Source: Prochlorococcus sp. AG-402-C22 (GTDB lineage: Bacteria; Cyanobacteriota; Cyanobacteriia; PCC-6307; Cyanobiaceae). From it: a stretch of 64,000 nt of DNA. Made by a program: the position numbers and the translations under genes. This document shows positions 46,303-55,036 of this stretch, in pieces. Numbering within the stretch: position 1 is the first letter of the stretch; each line of letters begins with the position of its first letter. Below the pieces are notes generated by a model. The model was given only the letters and a program-made list of their open reading frames with translations, did not search any database and had not been told where the DNA came from. Where the stretch lies: the NCBI GenBank assembly GCA_003279535.1, contig QCHO01000003.1, positions 27,028 through 91,027 of the forward strand. The letters are read 5' to 3'.

Positions 46303-46760
46303 TGATTAATAAAATACAAACAAAATTATATTTTTTTTCTTTTAGTATTTTTATTATTTTTATAGATCAATTTACGAAATATTTAATGTTTTATAATTAT
46401 AAAACTTTTATAAATAAAGATTTTCTTTTATTTAGATTAGACTTCGTAAAAAATTACGGTGCAGCATTTAACATATTTAGTGGTAATAGAATATTTTTAT
46501 CTTGCATAAGTATTATTTTTTCAATATTACTTACTTATTTAATATTAAGGAAAAATAGTTTAACCTCATATGATCTATTTTCTTATAGCTTTATTCTTGG
46601 CGGAACGATTGGTAATGGTACTGATAGGATATTAAGGGGTTATGTAATTGATTTTATAAATTTAAATATCATAAATTTTCCAGTATTTAATATTGCTGAT
46701 ATATCTATTAATATTGGTTTTATTTTTTTACTATATAGCTTTTTTAAAAACAAGCGATAA
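46302..46760 (+). CDS. lspA: lipoprotein signal peptidase
   Basis: 152 residues, four membrane helices. The signal peptidase II motifs are present: DFVKNYGAAFNIFSG, GGTIGNGTDRILRGYVIDFI (catalytic Asp in NGTDR) and FPVFNIADISINIG (second catalytic Asp in NIAD). It removes signal peptides of lipoproteins in the plasma membrane. It is coupled by TAATG to the BioY-like gene and followed after a single base by the GTPase gene. Confidence 0.94.
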   Translation: MINKIQTKLYFFSFSIFIIFIDQFTKYLMFYNYKTFINKDFLLFRLDFVKNYGAAFNIFSGNRIFLSCISIIFSILLTYLILRKNSLTSYDLFSYSFILGGTIGNGTDRILRGYVIDFINLNIINFPVFNIADISINIGFIFLLYSFFKNKR

Positions 46761-46761
46761 T

Positions 46762-48261
46762 ATGAATTACTTTAAATTAAAGTATACAAAATATTTTATC
46801 TTTATTTTATTTCTATATATTTTATTTTCGGTATTAGTGAGAATAATAAATATTTATACGATTTTATGTTTAATAATATTAATGTATATCTTTTATAATA
46901 TTGATAAAAAGTTATTTAAAAAAATACTTTATAAAGTTATATTCAAAAATAAAAAGAATACGCTTTCTTTCAAAAATACATTTGGAGCAGCCAAGATAAG
47001 TTTAGAAGGTATCGATAAAATCAATAAAAAAATTAACAATCAAGTAAAAGTTGAACTGTTAAATTATCAAAAAAATAAACTAGAGTCACAGTTAAAAACT
47101 GGAGATTATAAAGTTACTCTTTTTGGAGCAGGTTCCTCGGGAAAAACATCTATAGCAAGATCTTTATTGAAAAATATTGTCGGAAAAACTTCAGCAAGAA
47201 TTGGCACAACAAAGCAAATTAAAAGCTATAAAATTCGTATCCCAATCTTAAAAAGAAATATTAATATAATTGATACTCCAGGATTATTTGAACCATCTAA
47301 GTTAGGCGAAGAAAGAGAAAAAGCAACGATTTTACAAGCATCAAATTCTGACTTAGTTCTTTTTGTTGTAGATCAAGACATAAATAAATACGAAAACTAT
47401 TTAATTAAAGAATTATTAAAAATAGGAAAAAAAATAATTATAGTTCTAAATAAATGTGATTTAAGGTCTAGTGATGAAAATAACCTTATCCAAAAAAATA
47501 TAAGTTCTATAACATCCGCTGGAAAAAATAAAATTTCAGTCGTTCAAACAATTGCACTACCTAAACAAACTAATTTTATAAAATCAGATGCCTTAAATTT
47601 AATTCCAGAAGTAGGAAGTTTATTTAAAGAAATAATTGAAACGCTCGATAATAATGGGGAAGAGTTATTGGCAGATAATATACTTTTTCGCTCAAATAAG
47701 TTGGGTATTAAAAGTAAAAATTTCTTAGAAGAACAACGATATTTAATGTCAAACAAAGTTATTAAAAAATATATGTGGATAACAGGAGGTGTAATACTAG
47801 TTAATCCACTTCCAGCTGTAGATTTTCTTACTACTACCTCGGTTAATCTTCAAATGATAATGGAATTATCAAAGATATATGAAATAAAACTTACTAAAAA
47901 AGATGCAAAAGATTTATCGAAATCATTGCTAAGCGCTTTGGCTAAACAAGGGATAGTAAAAGGCGGGCTCTCAATTATTTCTAGTGCTCTAGCTACAAGT
48001 TTGACTAAAATAATAATATCTAAATCGATACAATCAATTACAGCAGGCTGGTTAATAAAAATAGTCGGGCTAAGTTTGATTGAATATTTTAAAAATGGTC
48101 AAGATTGGGGAGATGGAGGAATTCAGGAGGTTGTAGATAAGATATACAAAATAAGTAAGAGAGAGGATATATTAAATAACTTCGTAAAAGAAGCTATTTC
48201 AAAAATTGAAATAAGGAAGTATTTTAAATCCAAAAAAAGTTTGCCTCCATTTCCTATGTGA
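46762..48261 (+). CDS. membrane-associated Era-like GTPase with DUF697 region
   Basis: 499 residues from ATG 46762, one base after the lspA stop; the longer frame reaching back into lspA is a weaker choice. Two N-terminal hydrophobic helices (about 9-46). The GTPase domain has the P-loop GAGSSGKT (122-129), DTPG (171-174) and NKCD (230-233). After it an alanine/leucine/serine-rich region with hydrophobic segments (GGVILVNPLPAVDFLTT, LSLIEYF) resembles the YcjF/DUF697 family. Cyanobacteria encode these near cell-envelope genes. Function is unknown; membrane fission or envelope roles are speculation. Last gene of the pyk train. Confidence 0.82.
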   Translation: MNYFKLKYTKYFIFILFLYILFSVLVRIINIYTILCLIILMYIFYNIDKKLFKKILYKVIFKNKKNTLSFKNTFGAAKISLEGIDKINKKINNQVKVELLNYQKNKLESQLKTGDYKVTLFGAGSSGKTSIARSLLKNIVGKTSARIGTTKQIKSYKIRIPILKRNINIIDTPGLFEPSKLGEEREKATILQASNSDLVLFVVDQDINKYENYLIKELLKIGKKIIIVLNKCDLRSSDENNLIQKNISSITSAGKNKISVVQTIALPKQTNFIKSDALNLIPEVGSLFKEIIETLDNNGEELLADNILFRSNKLGIKSKNFLEEQRYLMSNKVIKKYMWITGGVILVNPLPAVDFLTTTSVNLQMIMELSKIYEIKLTKKDAKDLSKSLLSALAKQGIVKGGLSIISSALATSLTKIIISKSIQSITAGWLIKIVGLSLIEYFKNGQDWGDGGIQEVVDKIYKISKREDILNNFVKEAISKIEIRKYFKSKKSLPPFPM

Positions 48262-48391
48262 TATTTGATAATTGATCATTTAGATAAGTTCTGAAATCAA
48301 AAATAGTTATTAAGAGTAAGTAAGCGATACAAATGGCTATTGATATAAACCCTGTTACTATAGCTATAATTTTTGATCTGCCGATATTCAT
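48254..48391 (-). CDS. 45-residue single-helix membrane protein
   Basis: ATG 48391 to TAG 48254, 45 residues: NIGRSK at the start, a hydrophobic helix from about residue 8 to 32 (IIAIVTGFISIAICIAYLLL), then FDFR and a polar tail. The start ATG overlaps the stop of the PLP decarboxylase (ATGA), so it is translationally coupled to it. The end overlaps the convergent GTPase by 8 bp. Small proteins with an R-S-K-x-I-A start are, as I recall, conserved in cyanobacteria. Function unknown. Confidence 0.68.
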   Translation of the reverse strand: MNIGRSKIIAIVTGFISIAICIAYLLLITIFDFRTYLNDQLSNIT

Positions 48392-49779
48392 TGATAAGCA
48401 TTTAATAATCTCAAAAGTTCTTCAATATGAGAATCTTTTGTATTGTAGTTGCCCATTACGACTCGTAAATGATATTTGCCTTTAAACTTTGGTCTAGAAA
48501 GCATATAATTATTTTTCATTAGTTCATTAACTTTAGTTTGAGTCCAGAAATCTGTATCTTTTGCTGTAAGTCCCTTAGGAATGAATGAAACGATATGTAA
48601 AGGACCTGAATATATTTCAAATTTATTATTACTTAAATTATCTATAAAAAAATCTTTTCTTTTAATTGATGATTTTAATATATCTTCCATTCCATTCAGT
48701 CCTAAAAAACGTAACCCAAGCCATAGTTTTATAACCTCTGCGGGTCTTGAACCTTGTATGCCTATTTCTCCTCTGTTAATAATATCTTCTTTAGATGATA
48801 TGTATGGTAGTCCAGTTGAAAAGGCATTTTCTAAAGTATTCAAATTTGAAACCAATAACAAAGACGAAGTCTTTGTTATGCCAATTATTTTTTGGGGATT
48901 TATCGTTATCGAATTAGCCTGATTAATGTTATTTAAACCTTCTATTGGAATAGAACTCATAGCAAAAATCCCTCCAATTGAGCCATCGATATGTAACCAT
49001 ATATTTCTTTTTTTACATATTTCACTTATTTCTTTAATAGGATCAATGGCTCCTCTAACAGTTGTTCCAAGGGTGGCAACGATAGCAAAAATTTTTTTAT
49101 TTTCTATTAAACATTTATTTAAAGATTTTCTGAGATTGTTTATATCCATACGACCTTGATTATCAGTTCTAATTCTGACAAGGTTCGCAGCATCAAGACC
49201 CATTATTCTTATACATTTTATGAAGGAAGAATGAGCATCTTCACTAATAAGTAGTACAGAATTAGGATTAGAACCTAATCCGGCATTATTTCTAGCTGCT
49301 ATGAGTGCATTCAAGTTACTTAAAGTACCTCCGCTAGCTGCTATACCTCCTGAAGAATCATTAAACCCTATTTTCTTTGCAAACCATTTGCATAATGATT
49401 CCTCAAGCAATGTAACACTTGGAGATAATTCGTAAGCGAGAAGATTATTATTTAAACCAGCAGCAATTAAATCTCCTAAAATAGAGAAAATTAAAGGTGG
49501 TGGATCAAGGTGAGCTAGTGAACCAGGATGAACAGGATTAAATGAATTATTCAAAAGAGATTCGATCTCAGAAAACAAATCTTCTGCAGAGTTGCCATTC
49601 TCCTCAGGCATGATGCACTTGAAATTTTCATCAAAAGGTAAAGGACCATTTTTGTCGGCTTTAGAGAACCAATCACAAAGAGTTTGACTTGCTCTATTCA
49701 GAAGAGTAATCAATTTATCATTGGTCCCTAAATACGAAGGGAAATATATATCTTTATTATTAATTAAATCTTCAGTCAT
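48388..49779 (-). CDS. PLP-dependent decarboxylase family (group II)
   Basis: 463 residues, AADC/GAD fold. HPGSLAHLDPPP, ASGGTLSNLNALIAARN and SEDAHSSFIKC (His183 stacks on PLP) match the family. The PLP lysine is Lys297 in TINPQKIIG, where the usual preceding His is Gln296, and the Asp motif is LHIDGSIGG rather than HVDAAxGG. So the substrate cannot be taken over from known amino-acid decarboxylases; 2,4-diaminobutyrate, glutamate or aspartate are only possibilities. Coupled by ATGA to the 45-residue membrane protein downstream. Confidence 0.85.
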   Translation of the reverse strand: MTEDLINNKDIYFPSYLGTNDKLITLLNRASQTLCDWFSKADKNGPLPFDENFKCIMPEENGNSAEDLFSEIESLLNNSFNPVHPGSLAHLDPPPLIFSILGDLIAAGLNNNLLAYELSPSVTLLEESLCKWFAKKIGFNDSSGGIAASGGTLSNLNALIAARNNAGLGSNPNSVLLISEDAHSSFIKCIRIMGLDAANLVRIRTDNQGRMDINNLRKSLNKCLIENKKIFAIVATLGTTVRGAIDPIKEISEICKKRNIWLHIDGSIGGIFAMSSIPIEGLNNINQANSITINPQKIIGITKTSSLLLVSNLNTLENAFSTGLPYISSKEDIINRGEIGIQGSRPAEVIKLWLGLRFLGLNGMEDILKSSIKRKDFFIDNLSNNKFEIYSGPLHIVSFIPKGLTAKDTDFWTQTKVNELMKNNYMLSRPKFKGKYHLRVVMGNYNTKDSHIEELLRLLNAYQ

Positions 49780-49822
49780 CAGATAGGATATCTATTAATA
49801 AGTTTATTCTTAATATTGGTAA

Positions 49823-50338
49823 ATGAGGTATATTTTTGAAAATGGAAATAGTAATAAAGATCAACAAAAAAAAATAAATAATTCAAAATACACTATGTGG
49901 ATGAATTCGATATTAAGAAGATCAAAAGAAATTGGAATAGTTGAGTTACCAATCTGTTCAATAATTTTAGATGAGAGAGGAAGATGTATCGGGAGAGGGG
50001 TAAACAGGAGAAATATAAATAAAGACCCATTAGGTCATGCTGAGATAATGGCCCTTAGGCAGGCATCTCTAATAAAAAATGATTGGAGATTTAATGAATG
50101 TACAATTATCACAAATTTAGAACCTTGTACTATGTGTTCCTCTGCTCTTATTCAAGCACGAATGGGTAAAGTTATCTTTGGTGCATACGATAAGAAAAGA
50201 GGTGGATTAGGTGGCTCAATTGACTTGTCAAAACATAAAAGTGCTCATCACAAAATGGAAATAATTGGTGGAATTCTAGAAGATGAATGCAGTCAAATTT
50301 TACAGAATTGGTTCAAAAAGTTGAGGACTCAAAAATAG
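49823..50338 (+). CDS. tadA: tRNA adenosine(34) deaminase
   Basis: 171 residues. The zinc site is His72-Ala-Glu74 (LGHAEIMAL) and Cys102/Cys105 (EPCTMCSSALIQARMGKVIFG). It converts A34 to inosine in tRNA-Arg(ACG). The N-terminal 24 residues are Asn/Lys-rich and outside the fold; ATG 49895 (MWMNSILRRSKE) is a good alternative start. Its last 26 bp overlap the convergent aminotransferase. Confidence 0.93.
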   Translation: MRYIFENGNSNKDQQKKINNSKYTMWMNSILRRSKEIGIVELPICSIILDERGRCIGRGVNRRNINKDPLGHAEIMALRQASLIKNDWRFNECTIITNLEPCTMCSSALIQARMGKVIFGAYDKKRGGLGGSIDLSKHKSAHHKMEIIGGILEDECSQILQNWFKKLRTQK

Positions 50339-51512
50339 AATATTTCTTTAATTCAGTATCAAAAAGGTTTAACAATCTGTCAACATTATCATCACTTGAA
50401 TTATAGCCCATTAGCCCTATACGCCAAACTTTTCCAGACAATTCTCCAAGACCATTTCCTATTTCTATTCCAAAATTTTGTAATAAATGATTTCTAAATC
50501 CATCTCCGTCAACAGCTGGAGGAATCTTAACTGTTGTTAGAGTAGGCAATCTATAATCCTTTGAAACATGTAATTCCATGCCAAGACTCTCTAAACCATT
50601 CCATAATTTTTTTGCATTAGTATTGTGTCTATTCCAAACATTCTCTAAACCTTCATTCGCAATTAATCGTAAACCTTCACGAATTGCAAAATTCATGTTT
50701 ACGGGAGCTGTATGATGATAAACACGGTCTGATCCCCAATATTTATTTAAAAGAGATAAATCTAAATACCAGTTAGGCACTTTTGTTTTTCTTGAACTAA
50801 GCTTATCTTCAGCTCTCTTATTCATAGTAAAAGGACTTAATCCAGGCGGACAGCTTAATCCCTTCTGGCTACAACTATATGCTAAATCAATATTCCATTC
50901 ATCTATCAATAGTTCTAAAGCGCCAAGCGAAGTAACTGCATCAACTAAAAACAAACAGTTATTTTTTTTACATATATCTCCAATTCCATCAAGAGGTTGT
51001 AAAACACCGCTTGATGTTTCGGCGTGAACAATGGCAAATATGGCTGGTTTTTTGGTCTCTATTTCATACTTAATTTCTTCATAAGAAAAAGCCTCACCCC
51101 AAGGTTTTTCGATAACGGAAACTTCAGCTTTATATCTTGTAGCCATATCAACTAGTCTGTCTCCAAAATAGCCTTTTTTTGCAATTAGAATTTTTTCTCC
51201 TTCCTCTATAAAATTAGCTATTGAAGCCTCCATCGCTGCACTACCTGTACCACTCATTGGAAGAGTAAGTCGATTACTACACTGCCAGGTATACCTTAAA
51301 AGTTGCTGCACATCAGACATCAATGAAATATATGCTTCATCTAGATGACCAATAGGATTTAGAGAGAGCGCATTTAATACTTCTGGATGTGCATTTGAGG
51401 GGCCAGGTCCTAATAAAAGTCTAGAGGGAACATAAGTCTTGGAGAAATGAGATAAATTCTCTTCATTTAATGTCGAAATAAGTTTTGCCTCTGTCAAAGC
51501 ATTAACATCCAA
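50313..51512 (-). CDS. class V aminotransferase (alanine-glyoxylate / serine-pyruvate type)
   Basis: 399 residues. LLLGPGPSNAHPEVLNAL near the start, SGTGSAAMEASIAN, FLVDAVTSLGA and the PLP lysine Lys217 in SCSQKGLSCPPGLS define the alanine-glyoxylate/serine-glyoxylate aminotransferases. In a cyanobacterium this is the expected photorespiratory enzyme that makes glycine from glyoxylate. The start is TTG 51512; no better in-frame start precedes the conserved region. It shares 26 bp of its 3' end with tadA on the other strand. Confidence 0.92.
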   Translation of the reverse strand: MDVNALTEAKLISTLNEENLSHFSKTYVPSRLLLGPGPSNAHPEVLNALSLNPIGHLDEAYISLMSDVQQLLRYTWQCSNRLTLPMSGTGSAAMEASIANFIEEGEKILIAKKGYFGDRLVDMATRYKAEVSVIEKPWGEAFSYEEIKYEIETKKPAIFAIVHAETSSGVLQPLDGIGDICKKNNCLFLVDAVTSLGALELLIDEWNIDLAYSCSQKGLSCPPGLSPFTMNKRAEDKLSSRKTKVPNWYLDLSLLNKYWGSDRVYHHTAPVNMNFAIREGLRLIANEGLENVWNRHNTNAKKLWNGLESLGMELHVSKDYRLPTLTTVKIPPAVDGDGFRNHLLQNFGIEIGNGLGELSGKVWRIGLMGYNSSDDNVDRLLNLFDTELKKYSIFESSTF

Positions 51513-51648
51513 TTACTTTTAAATTAAACTAATTTCACCACATAAGCGATAAATATTTAGAGAAATTCATTCAATTTAAATATTTAAGTAAAAAATTATT
51601 AAACTTATAACTTGAAACACTAAAAGAAGACATCTAGTCTTGAAAAAA

Positions 51649-51690
51649 GTGACCATTGATACATAATAAGAATCATCAAGTTATTAATTT
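51649..51690 (+). promoter_or_regulatory. NtcA-activated promoter of glnA
   Basis: GTG-N8-TAC at 51649-51662 fits the relaxed NtcA operator GT-N10-AC. Exactly 22 bp later lies TAATTT (51685-51690), fitting the TAN3T -10 box. This is the spacing of class II NtcA promoters. A start near 51697 would leave about 16 bases before the ATG at 51713. The first base triplet is GTG rather than GTA. Confidence 0.55.
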
Positions 51691-51712
51691 CATAGAAGGT
51701 ATCTTAAAAGTT

Positions 51713-53134
51713 ATGTCTAAATCTCCACAAGATGTTTTAAGTCAAATTAAAGACGAAGGAATTGAACTAATCGATTTAAAATTCACAGACATTCATGGAA
51801 AATGGCAACATTTAACTCTTACATCAGACATGATAGAGGAGGATTCATTTACAGAGGGTCTAGCATTTGATGGTTCATCAATAAGGGGTTGGAAAGCAAT
51901 TAATGCCTCTGATATGTCAATGGTTCCTGATGCAACCACAGCCTGGATTGATCCTTTTTATAAACATAAAACTCTTAGTATGATTTGCTCTATTCAAGAG
52001 CCAAGGAGCGGGGAGCCTTATGATAGGTGTCCAAGAGCATTAGCTCAAAAGGCATTAAAATATTTAGACTCTACTGGTATAGCTGATACTGCATTTTTTG
52101 GACCAGAACCAGAATTCTTTTTATTTGATGATGTTAGATATGATTCTAAAGAAGGGGGTTGTTTTTACAGTGTAGATACAATAGAAGCTCCATGGAACAC
52201 TGGAAGAATAGAGGAAGGCGGGAATTTAGGTTATAAAATCCAATATAAAGAAGGATATTTTCCAGTAGCTCCTAATGACACTGCTCAAGATATCAGATCT
52301 GAAATGCTTCTTCTAATGGGTGAATTAGGTATACCAACAGAAAAACATCACCATGAAGTTGCTGGTGCTGGCCAACACGAGCTAGGTATGAAATTTGATT
52401 CATTAATAAATGCAGCCGATAACGTAATGACGTATAAATACGTGGTCAGAAACGTGGCTAAAAAGTACGGCAAAACAGCTACCTTTATGCCTAAGCCCGT
52501 ATTCAACGACAATGGAACTGGAATGCATGTTCACCAAAGTTTATGGAAGGCTGGACAGCCACTATTCTTTGGTGAAGGTGCGTATGCTAATTTATCTCAA
52601 ACAGCTAGATGGTACATTGGTGGAATTCTAAAACATGCTCCTTCATTCCTTGCATTTACAAATCCAACTACAAATAGCTATAAAAGATTAGTTCCAGGAT
52701 TTGAAGCACCTGTAAATTTAGTTTATTCCGAGGGTAACAGATCCGCTGCTGTCAGAATACCTTTAACTGGACCAAGTCCAAAAGCTAAAAGATTAGAATT
52801 CAGATCAGGTGACGCACTTGCAAATCCATATTTAGCTTTTTCTGTAATGATGCTTGCTGGCATTGATGGAATCAAAAATCAAATAGATCCTGGAGATGGT
52901 GTAGATGTAGATTTATTCGAACTTCCAGCTGAGGAACTTGCAAAAATTGATACCGTACCTTCATCTCTTAACGACTCTCTTAATGCATTGAAAGCAGACA
53001 AAGATTATTTGTTGGCTGGCGGAGTATTTACTGAAGACTTTATTGATAACTTTATCGATATAAAATATGAAGAGGTACAACAATTAAGACAAAGACCTCA
53101 TCCACATGAATTCTTTATGTACTATGACGCATAA
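51713..53134 (+). CDS. glnA: glutamine synthetase type I
   Basis: 473 residues from ATG 51713, the expected GSI length; an upstream TTG (51656) lies inside the putative NtcA promoter and is rejected. [13 protein letters not shown] opens the beta-grasp domain; [10 protein letters not shown] and the ATP loop [13 protein letters not shown] follow. The peptide that carries the adenylylated Tyr in enteric enzymes is DLFELPAEE here, with Phe402 in its place, so control by adenylylation is ruled out; small inactivating factors such as IF7/IF17 are not seen here. Followed by a strong terminator. Confidence 0.97.
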   Translation: MSKSPQDVLSQIKDEGIELIDLKFTDIHGKWQHLTLTSDMIEEDSFTEGLAFDGSSIRGWKAINASDMSMVPDATTAWIDPFYKHKTLSMICSIQEPRSGEPYDRCPRALAQKALKYLDSTGIADTAFFGPEPEFFLFDDVRYDSKEGGCFYSVDTIEAPWNTGRIEEGGNLGYKIQYKEGYFPVAPNDTAQDIRSEMLLLMGELGIPTEKHHHEVAGAGQHELGMKFDSLINAADNVMTYKYVVRNVAKKYGKTATFMPKPVFNDNGTGMHVHQSLWKAGQPLFFGEGAYANLSQTARWYIGGILKHAPSFLAFTNPTTNSYKRLVPGFEAPVNLVYSEGNRSAAVRIPLTGPSPKAKRLEFRSGDALANPYLAFSVMMLAGIDGIKNQIDPGDGVDVDLFELPAEELAKIDTVPSSLNDSLNALKADKDYLLAGGVFTEDFIDNFIDIKYEEVQQLRQRPHPHEFFMYYDA

Positions 53135-53161
53135 GTAAAAATATCTTTTAGTTCAAAGGTT

Positions 53162-53210
53162 AATCAATTTGAGAATTATCACAAAATATTCTCAAATTGA
53201 TTTTTTTTTT
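53162..53210 (+). terminator. factor-independent terminator of glnA
   Basis: A perfect 15 bp stem (53162-53176 with 53188-53202), 11-base loop, followed by a run of T to 53210. It lies 28 bp after the glnA stop. It is the clearest terminator in the window. Confidence 0.92.
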
Positions 53211-53238
53211 GTTGGAATATATATACATAGAACAAAAA

Positions 53239-54294
53239 ATGGCTAGAGAATCTATTTCAAAAATTGCATATAAAACGCTCCAACAGAGTAAAAGCATTGC
53301 TGGTTTTGCACATAAGCAAATTAGTTCAAGGATAATGAATTTTATCCTTCCTGATTCAAAGCTTGAAGATTTTGATATTGATAAAAATCTCTTACTACAA
53401 ATCCAAAATTCAATGGATCTTTTAAGAGAGGAAGATTGGAATGACGCTGAAAATAATGTTTATCCAAAAAAATTATTATTTGATGAGCCTTGGCTTAGAT
53501 ATCTAACTCAATACCCTAAAATATGGCTAGATATGCCTATTACATGGAATAGACGTAGAAAACAAAACTTTGATGATCTTCCAAAATCAATTGAAAAAGA
53601 TAATTATCCTCAATATTACTTAAGAAACTTTCATCATCAAACAGATGGTTATTTATCTGATTTTTCAGCGAGTATCTACGACTTACAAGTAGAAATTCTT
53701 TTTAATGGAAGTGCTGACTCCATGAGGAGAAGAATAATAAAGCCAATAAAAGAAGGTCTTAGAAATTTTAGAAATAGAAAAAAAGGTTCTTTAAAAATAC
53801 TTGATGTGGCTACGGGTTCAGGAAGGACCTTAAAGCAATTAAGGGTAGCATTCCCTAAAGAAAAAATAACAGGAATCGATTTATCTGATTCATACCTAAA
53901 AGAGGCAAGTAGATATATTTCAGATTTAGAGGGTGATTTAATTGAACTAATTAAAGCTAATGCCGAAGAATTACCTTTTGAAGATAATAGCTTTCAATGC
54001 ATTTCATGTGTTTATTTATTTCATGAATTACCAAGAGCAATTAGAGCTAAAGTATTAAATGAATTTTTTAGAGTTCTTGAGCCAGGAGGGACATTAGTTC
54101 TAGCTGATTCGATTCAAATAAATGATTCTCCAGACTTTATATCCATTATGGAAAATTTTTATAAATCTTTTCATGAGCCATTCTATTGTGACTATATAAA
54201 GGAAGATATAGACTCTAAAATTGAAGAAGTAGGTTTCAAAAATGTGAAATCAAATTCTTTTTTTATGACCAAAGTATGGTCTGCTATAAAATAA
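53239..54294 (+). CDS. class I SAM-dependent methyltransferase
   Basis: 351 residues from ATG 53239; the longer frame reads through the glnA terminator and is unlikely. The first 180 residues are a conserved cyanobacterial extension (IAGFAHKQISSRIMNFILPD, then a basic region RRKQNFDDLPKS). The methyltransferase fold has motif I ILDVATGSG (187-195), TGIDLSDSYLKEA and motif IV-V EELPFEDNSFQCISCVYLFHEL. The substrate is unknown; membership in the type 11 family suggests a small molecule, such as a quinone or lipid. Likely cotranscribed with the 87-residue gene 13 bp downstream. Confidence 0.82.
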   Translation: MARESISKIAYKTLQQSKSIAGFAHKQISSRIMNFILPDSKLEDFDIDKNLLLQIQNSMDLLREEDWNDAENNVYPKKLLFDEPWLRYLTQYPKIWLDMPITWNRRRKQNFDDLPKSIEKDNYPQYYLRNFHHQTDGYLSDFSASIYDLQVEILFNGSADSMRRRIIKPIKEGLRNFRNRKKGSLKILDVATGSGRTLKQLRVAFPKEKITGIDLSDSYLKEASRYISDLEGDLIELIKANAEELPFEDNSFQCISCVYLFHELPRAIRAKVLNEFFRVLEPGGTLVLADSIQINDSPDFISIMENFYKSFHEPFYCDYIKEDIDSKIEEVGFKNVKSNSFFMTKVWSAIK

Positions 54295-54307
54295 ATAAAA
54301 AAATTCT

Positions 54308-54571
54308 ATGACCTATTGGGATAAAGATACTATTAAGCTTGTTCAAAATCTTAATGGCAAATTAAAAATTGACCATTCAAAATGGCATAAGGAAAAAGGA
54401 AATAAATACAAAAGATCTGCAGAACTTATTTCAGCAGGGTTATGTCAATTAATTATTTCTTGTAATGAGAAAGAAGCGATAGCCTATATGGAAGAAAGTA
54501 TTAAATGGCTAAAAGAAATTAACGTTGATCAACCTTGCCCGAGTAAAAATCACCTTTTAAAAGCCAACTGA
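54308..54571 (+). CDS. small hypothetical protein
   Basis: 87 residues starting MTYWDKDTIKLVQNLNGKLK. It is helical and soluble, with WHKEKGNKYKRSAELISAGL and a C-terminal LKEINVDQPCPSKNHLL. I believe it belongs to a cyanobacteria-only family, without name or function. It is 13 bp downstream of the methyltransferase, same strand, and its last 22 bp overlap the convergent anti-sigma-type kinase gene. Confidence 0.75.
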   Translation: MTYWDKDTIKLVQNLNGKLKIDHSKWHKEKGNKYKRSAELISAGLCQLIISCNEKEAIAYMEESIKWLKEINVDQPCPSKNHLLKAN

Positions 54572-54984
54572 AGCCTATTGCCTTTACTACTCCATCTAAT
54601 ATCATCAAAACATTCATGAATAATATATAGTCCACGTCCATTTATACTATTAATTTTTTTCGGTAATTTATAATTCCTTTTTTTTATTTCTAAACCATTA
54701 CCTTGATCCTGAATTTGCCAAACACACCAATTAGGAGTAATAATTCGTCTGACTCTGATACTTTTTTTGGGATCTAATTTATTTCCGTGTTTAACAGCAT
54801 TAACAAGAGCTTCATGTAAGCCAAGCTTGATGAGATAACATGATTGGGATTTATTAACTGGTTCTAATAGTTGATCAACAAATTCACTTAACTGTAATGA
54901 CGATTGAAATTCGTAATTTGACCAATTAATCATTGGCTTCTTAAAGAATTTTTTTAAAATATTTTTGCCCTGAAATAAGGACAT
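54550..54984 (-). CDS. RsbW-like serine kinase / anti-sigma factor
   Basis: 144 residues, essentially a bare GHKL ATPase domain. The N box is LGLHEALVNAVKHGNKL (Glu58, Asn62, His66, Asn68), G1 is DQGNGL (93-98) and G2 is NGRGLYII. This is the HATPase_c_2 type of SpoIIAB/RsbW, which binds a sigma factor and phosphorylates an anti-sigma antagonist. No sigma factor or STAS protein is next to it, so the partner is not known. It is encoded 52 bp downstream of GUN4 on the same strand and convergent with a small gene. Confidence 0.82.
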   Translation of the reverse strand: MSLFQGKNILKKFFKKPMINWSNYEFQSSLQLSEFVDQLLEPVNKSQSCYLIKLGLHEALVNAVKHGNKLDPKKSIRVRRIITPNWCVWQIQDQGNGLEIKKRNYKLPKKINSINGRGLYIIHECFDDIRWSSKGNRLQLAFKR

Positions 54985-55036
54985 AATAATATTTTGGTAT
55001 TATTTTTTTAATTTTAGCTTATTAAATACCTCAATT

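Noticed and set aside
51588..51601. GTA-N8-TTA upstream of glnA as an NtcA site
   Set aside because: Only one half-site fits and the next -10-like box is 4 bp away rather than 22. The site at 51649 fits better.
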